Assembly (NCBI GenBank): GCA_013695715.1
Contig: JACCZZ010000356.1
Coordinates: 1 to 8,206, forward strand
From: Chitinophagales bacterium
GTDB lineage: Bacteria; Bacteroidota; Bacteroidia; Chitinophagales; UBA10324
DNA: 8,206 bases
Direction of reading: 5' to 3'
Shown here: positions 4,454 through 8,206 of the stretch, one piece after another
How the letters are laid out: every line of letters starts with the position of its first letter
How positions within the stretch are numbered: the stretch's first letter is position 1
Made by a program: the position numbers and the translations under genes
The notes under the pieces: model-generated
Databases searched by the model: none
Told to the model about the DNA's origin: nothing
The model's input: the letters and a program-made list of their open reading frames with translations, nothing else

Positions 4454-6619
4454 ATGAACTACTTTCGCGCTTTATTATTTAAAATTTTATCCATGAGGAT
4501 GTTCCATTCACCATTTTGTTTAATATTGGCTTACATACTCTTTTCATCATCAGGTGCTTATTGCCAATTTCAATATGTATCACCAAAACCCGGAAGTTTA
4601 TTCCGAAACCCTGAAACAAACATCATCCTGAAAAATGGTGACCTTATTGATGCCCATTCTTTAAATCCTCAACTTATCACGATCGAAGGATCTGAAAGCG
4701 GAATCCACAAACATAAAATCGTACTATCCGATGACGGGAAGACAATAATCGTTAGCCCTCTATCTACGTTCACTCCAGGCGAACAAGTGAATGTAACAGT
4801 TGCTGATGGTTTTAGAAAAGAGAATGGAGAGCTCATCACGGGCACTACTTTCGATTTCAAGATACATGCCGCTCGTTCTAAAGCTGATTTGCAAAGCATA
4901 AAAGATGCGTTGAAATATGCCAAAGAACAGGAATATATTGAAACGGGAATGATTCCCGATGAGAGCCCATCCGCAGATGTGCGTGACCTCTGTCAGGTAA
5001 TTCCTCATACAATTACCTCTTCAGGCAATGAATACAAAGCCGACCCTTTTTATTACAACTTCCGTGGCGGCGGTGCCGGGTGTTTTGGTAGAACAATCTT
5101 AACAAACGAGGGCGACTCTGTATTTGCAGAGTTTGATAACAACCGTGGCATCAGCTTTACTATCAATCGCAATGGATATATTACTTATTACAGCTATCTT
5201 GATAGTGGCTTTGAGATGATGGATACCATGTACAATGTTGTAAAGCATTTATTCATGGGCAATGGATACCGTGCTGATGAACATGAGCTGCTGATATTCC
5301 CAAATGGAAACCGCTTTATGTTTAGTTATGATGTACAGCCCAACATCGACTTATCTGATATAGGTGGCCTGGACACGGTAGATGTCATTGGATGCGTAAT
5401 TCAGGAACTTGACAGTAATGACCAAGTACTATTCGAATGGAGCAGTTGGGATCATTTTTTATATACTGACGCCATTTTTTGGGAAGAAAGCCTGCTGCCA
5501 TTCAGTACAGTCTTCGATTGGGTTCATGCCAATTCAATGGAACTCGATTATGATGGCAATTTGCTATTATCGTCAAGGCATCTCTGCGAAATCACAAAGA
5601 TTAATCTTGCTACTGGTGATATTATGTGGCGGCTGGGCGGAGATAATAACCAGTTTACCTTTGTAAACGATTCTTTCAATACCCTGCCATTTAGCGGCCA
5701 GCACGACTTTCGAAGACTCGCCAACGGACATTATACGATGTTTAATAATGGAAACAATATATTGCCAACTCAATCAAACGCAAAAGAGTACATATTAGAC
5801 CAGGATAACAAAGTTGCTACACTTGTATGGAGCTATGCTCATCCTCCCATAAATGGCCTTAATTTGTATTCAGCAGCTATGGGCAATGTGCAGCGTCTTC
5901 CTAATGGGAATACATTTATAAATTGGGGTTTAATTCCCAGTGCATTTCCAGCCTTTCCGCGATTTACAGAGGTAGATTCATTAAACAATATTGTTTGGGA
6001 ATTCAATTTTTTAGATACAGCCTACTACATTTGTTATAGAGCATATAAGTTTGACTGGAACAGGTGTGCTCCTGTAGTGGATAGTACTTTTTTTATATCT
6101 TATTTAGGCTCAGATTCTGTAGTTATAACCTGGGGTGAACCTAATTTTAATGAATCATATATTTTTCAATACAAGCTTGATAGTGCTTCCGATTGGATTT
6201 CAATACCTGTAACCACCAATACCATCTCATTAGATAGCCTGATTCCATCTTCATTTTATGACTGGCAGGTGCAATCAATTTGCACGGTGTTCAATGACAG
6301 TTCTGCATATTCATCAATACAGCAGTTCAATACCCTTTCCGTTGCAACTAATAGTATAAACGGTGATGCTGCATTCTTCGATGTATTTCCCAATCCTGCT
6401 GATGACATCATTCATATAAAATATAATATGAATGAATCTTTACCCATCTTAATAGAGCTTGTGAACGTGCTGGGGGAAGTGCTCTATTCAGAATCCGCAA
6501 CAGCATCAAAAGGTCTGAATGAAAATGCAATTTCTATTAAGAGTCTGGCAGAGGGAGTTTATTTGATACAAATGACAGGAAATAACTTTTCAGCAAGGCA
6601 ACAGATTGTTGTGCGATAA
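4454..6619 (+). CDS. T9SS-exported arylsulfotransferase-family protein with Ig-like and FnIII domains
   Basis: This 721-residue protein appears to be exported. A signal peptide covers about 1-37 (hydrophobic core FCLILAYILF, likely signal peptidase I cleavage near AYC/QFQ; Tyr before Cys argues against a lipobox). In-frame Met14 and Met16 would give a more typical signal peptide and may be the true start. An Ig-like domain (about 40-138) is followed by an arylsulfotransferase (ASST)-type region (about 195-530) with blade-like repeats FPNGN (282-286), YDGN (366-369), LANGH (422-426) and LPNGN (482-486). Candidate active-site residues by family resemblance are His277 (DEHEL), His358 (DWVHAN), Arg375 (SSRH) and His417 (GQHDF). 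A fibronectin type III domain (about 538-628) and a T9SS type A sorting domain (about 640-721, VFPNPADD, LVNVLGEVLY, GVYLIQM, ending QQIVVR) follow. ASST enzymes move sulfate between phenolic compounds without PAPS; the substrate here is unknown and activity is inferred. No clear promoter or operon partner is seen. Confidence 0.85.
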   Translation: MNYFRALLFKILSMRMFHSPFCLILAYILFSSSGAYCQFQYVSPKPGSLFRNPETNIILKNGDLIDAHSLNPQLITIEGSESGIHKHKIVLSDDGKTIIVSPLSTFTPGEQVNVTVADGFRKENGELITGTTFDFKIHAARSKADLQSIKDALKYAKEQEYIETGMIPDESPSADVRDLCQVIPHTITSSGNEYKADPFYYNFRGGGAGCFGRTILTNEGDSVFAEFDNNRGISFTINRNGYITYYSYLDSGFEMMDTMYNVVKHLFMGNGYRADEHELLIFPNGNRFMFSYDVQPNIDLSDIGGLDTVDVIGCVIQELDSNDQVLFEWSSWDHFLYTDAIFWEESLLPFSTVFDWVHANSMELDYDGNLLLSSRHLCEITKINLATGDIMWRLGGDNNQFTFVNDSFNTLPFSGQHDFRRLANGHYTMFNNGNNILPTQSNAKEYILDQDNKVATLVWSYAHPPINGLNLYSAAMGNVQRLPNGNTFINWGLIPSAFPAFPRFTEVDSLNNIVWEFNFLDTAYYICYRAYKFDWNRCAPVVDSTFFISYLGSDSVVITWGEPNFNESYIFQYKLDSASDWISIPVTTNTISLDSLIPSSFYDWQVQSICTVFNDSSAYSSIQQFNTLSVATNSINGDAAFFDVFPNPADDIIHIKYNMNESLPILIELVNVLGEVLYSESATASKGLNENAISIKSLAEGVYLIQMTGNNFSARQQIVVR

Positions 6620-6676
6620 GATAAGCCTACCTCATTTGGGATCAAAGGATCATTAGTAGTTAGAAGATAGCTGGTA

Positions 6677-8206
6677 TTAATACCCGTTCTTCTCCTTGGT
6701 TTTTTGAAAAGTGCCACCCTTGCGATGAGGTTTCTTTTCCCGCCTTTCCTCATTTTCATTTTGCACTTCAACGCGTATACGCCGCCCACGGTGTGATGCC
6801 CCCTTAAATGCATGCACAACACTGTTGACATTCTGCTCATCAACATAAAAGAAAGAATACGCACCTTTTAATTTCAGGTTCATGATGTCTTTACTTTTAA
6901 GCTGCGTTGCATGCCTGATAATCGCCATCAGCTTCTCCTCTGTAAGCTCGTCCATTTTTCCGAGGTTGATGAACATCCGTTGACCTGTATGATGCTCAAA
7001 ATCTGTTTCCCTATCGGAAAAAGCCTTTTTTTCTTTCATGTTAAGATCCCGGGCGCCTCGATAATAATCTAGAAAACGATTGAATTCTATAGAGGTAAAA
7101 CGCTTGATTACATCTTCTTTAGAGAGATCCTGAAATTCATGCATCACCGAAGGCATAAATGCCCCCATCTCTTTCTCATTCACACTCACCTCATGTACCC
7201 TGTGAATCAATGCAAGCAGTTGTTGCTCGCACACCTGAACACCCGTTGGAATTTGCTTGCGCTCAAATGTTGTCTTAAGCTTTTTTTCCAGTTGCCTGAT
7301 CTTAGATACCTCCCGATCATCTACTAAGACCATAGATATTCCAGTCTTTCCAGCCCTTGCTGTCCGCCCACTCCTGTGCGTATAGAAATCCATATCATCT
7401 GGTAAATGTAAATTTATGATATGAGATACATCGTTTACGTCAATACCTCGAGCAGCTACATCCGTTGCAACCAGCAACTGCAGCGTTCGGCTCTTAAAGG
7501 ATCGCATCACCTTATCGCGTTGGGATTGTTTAAGGTCACCGTGTAATGAATCTGCATTATATCCATCCTTAATCAATGAGTCGGCAACTTGTTGTGTCTC
7601 AGCTTTTGTTCTGCAAAATATAATGCCATAAATGTCAGGCGTGTAATCTACAATACGTTTTAGAGCATCATATTTTTCACGGCTGTGAACCACAAAGTAT
7701 TGATGTTCGATATTTTCATTGGCCATGTTTGCCACCCCTACCTGCACTTCATAAGGGTTATTCATGTATTTTTTTGAAATACGACGGATCTCCGCAGGCA
7801 TCGTAGCTGAGAATAACCATGTCAATTTTTCTGCAGGTGTTGATTTCAGAATTTCGTCAATATCTTCCTGAAAACCCATATTTAGCATCTCATCCGCTTC
7901 ATCAAGCACCACATAGTGAATCGTGCTGAGATTAACTGCTTTTCTTCCTATCAAATCAATCAAACGGCCCGGTGTGGCTATCACTATCTGTACACCATTT
8001 CTTATCGCTCGCATCTGTTCCATAATTCCTGCTCCGCCATATACGGCAACAATTTTTATAGATGGAATTCTTCGCGCATAGCTTTTTATATCACTCGTAA
8101 TCTGCATGCACAATTCGCGTGTAGGGGCGAGTATGAGCACCTGTGTATGCGATGCATTGCTGTCTATTAACTGAATCAAGGGCATTCCAAATGCCGCTGT
8201 TTTCCC
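6677..8206 (-). CDS. deaD: DEAD-box RNA helicase with DbpA-like RNA-binding domain, 5' end cut by window edge
   Basis: The frame is open to the right edge; the first visible residues are GKTAAFGMPL, the end of motif I (Walker A), so the Met codon at 8185 is internal and the true start is outside the window. The visible 509 residues include PTREL (28-32), TPGRL (78-82), the DEAD box (102-105), SAT (133-135), IIFCRTK (195-201), ATDVAARGID (247-256) and HRSGRTAR (277-284), so all visible core motifs are intact. After a helical linker comes an RRM-like DbpA-type RNA-binding domain (about 410-482) and a basic Lys/Arg-rich tail ending KEKNGY. This layout matches DeaD/CsdA-type ATP-dependent RNA helicases, which remodel RNA in ribosome assembly, mRNA decay and cold adaptation. 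The symbol reflects domain architecture; orthology to E. coli deaD is not proven. The gene converges on the arylsulfotransferase-like gene with a 57-base spacer in which I see no clear terminator. Confidence 0.9.
   Translation of the reverse strand, partial: GKTAAFGMPLIQLIDSNASHTQVLILAPTRELCMQITSDIKSYARRIPSIKIVAVYGGAGIMEQMRAIRNGVQIVIATPGRLIDLIGRKAVNLSTIHYVVLDEADEMLNMGFQEDIDEILKSTPAEKLTWLFSATMPAEIRRISKKYMNNPYEVQVGVANMANENIEHQYFVVHSREKYDALKRIVDYTPDIYGIIFCRTKAETQQVADSLIKDGYNADSLHGDLKQSQRDKVMRSFKSRTLQLLVATDVAARGIDVNDVSHIINLHLPDDMDFYTHRSGRTARAGKTGISMVLVDDREVSKIRQLEKKLKTTFERKQIPTGVQVCEQQLLALIHRVHEVSVNEKEMGAFMPSVMHEFQDLSKEDVIKRFTSIEFNRFLDYYRGARDLNMKEKKAFSDRETDFEHHTGQRMFINLGKMDELTEEKLMAIIRHATQLKSKDIMNLKLKGAYSFFYVDEQNVNSVVHAFKGASHRGRRIRVEVQNENEERREKKPHRKGGTFQKTKEKNGY

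Noticed and set aside
4562..4567. Lipoprotein (signal peptidase II) cleavage at Cys37 of the exported protein
   Set aside because: The residues before Cys are Gly-Ala-Tyr; Tyr at -1 does not fit a lipobox, and the protein carries a T9SS sorting tail instead.
6620..6676. Bidirectional terminator between the convergent genes
   Set aside because: The spacer has a GATC-AAAG-GATC repeat but no stable stem followed by a T-run on either strand.
7139..7327. Small plus-strand open frames opposite the helicase gene (also 7916-8170)
   Set aside because: They overlap a clearly conserved gene on the other strand and their translations show no recognisable domain or start signal.
8165..8185. Met codon at 8185 as the start of the DEAD-box helicase
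   Set aside because: The frame continues upstream to the window edge and encodes GKTAAFG, the end of motif I, so the Met is internal.

Overview
The window looks like chromosomal DNA from a member of the Bacteroidota, by lineage signals closer to a Chitinophaga/Sphingobacterium/Flavobacterium-type organism than to a gut Bacteroides, although the genus cannot be read from it. The evidence is a secreted protein ending in a type IX secretion (T9SS) type A sorting domain, promoter-like boxes matching the Bacteroidota TAnnTTTG -7 element, near absence of Shine-Dalgarno sequences before starts, a Bacteroidota-style NusB N-terminus, a PUR-alpha-like (DUF3276) protein, and AT-rich composition.

Layout: (1) 1-1728, minus strand: the 5' part of nusB (cut by the left edge) preceded by a leucine dehydrogenase-type amino-acid dehydrogenase; the two are probably co-transcribed. 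(2) 1729-1887: a divergent intergenic region with two opposed -7-like boxes. (3) 1888-4250, plus strand: a fused permease/ATPase ABC exporter with an altered catalytic site, then a short intergenic region holding a terminator-like hairpin and the best promoter of the window, then a small PUR-family nucleic-acid-binding protein that starts at GTG and is followed by a good intrinsic terminator. (4) 4454-6619, plus strand: a large exported protein with an Ig-like domain, an arylsulfotransferase-type beta-propeller, a fibronectin type III domain and a T9SS sorting domain. (5) 6677-8206, minus strand and convergent with it: a DEAD-box RNA helicase with a DbpA-like RNA-binding C-terminus, whose N-terminus lies beyond the right edge.

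Most of the window is housekeeping: RNA metabolism (NusB, PUR protein, DEAD-box helicase), branched-chain amino-acid metabolism and an exporter. The gene with least settled function is the T9SS-exported arylsulfotransferase-like protein. I see no CRISPR array, insertion sequence, phage gene, tRNA or rRNA, and no clear new defence or mobile system. All stretches without genes are shorter than about 210 bases.
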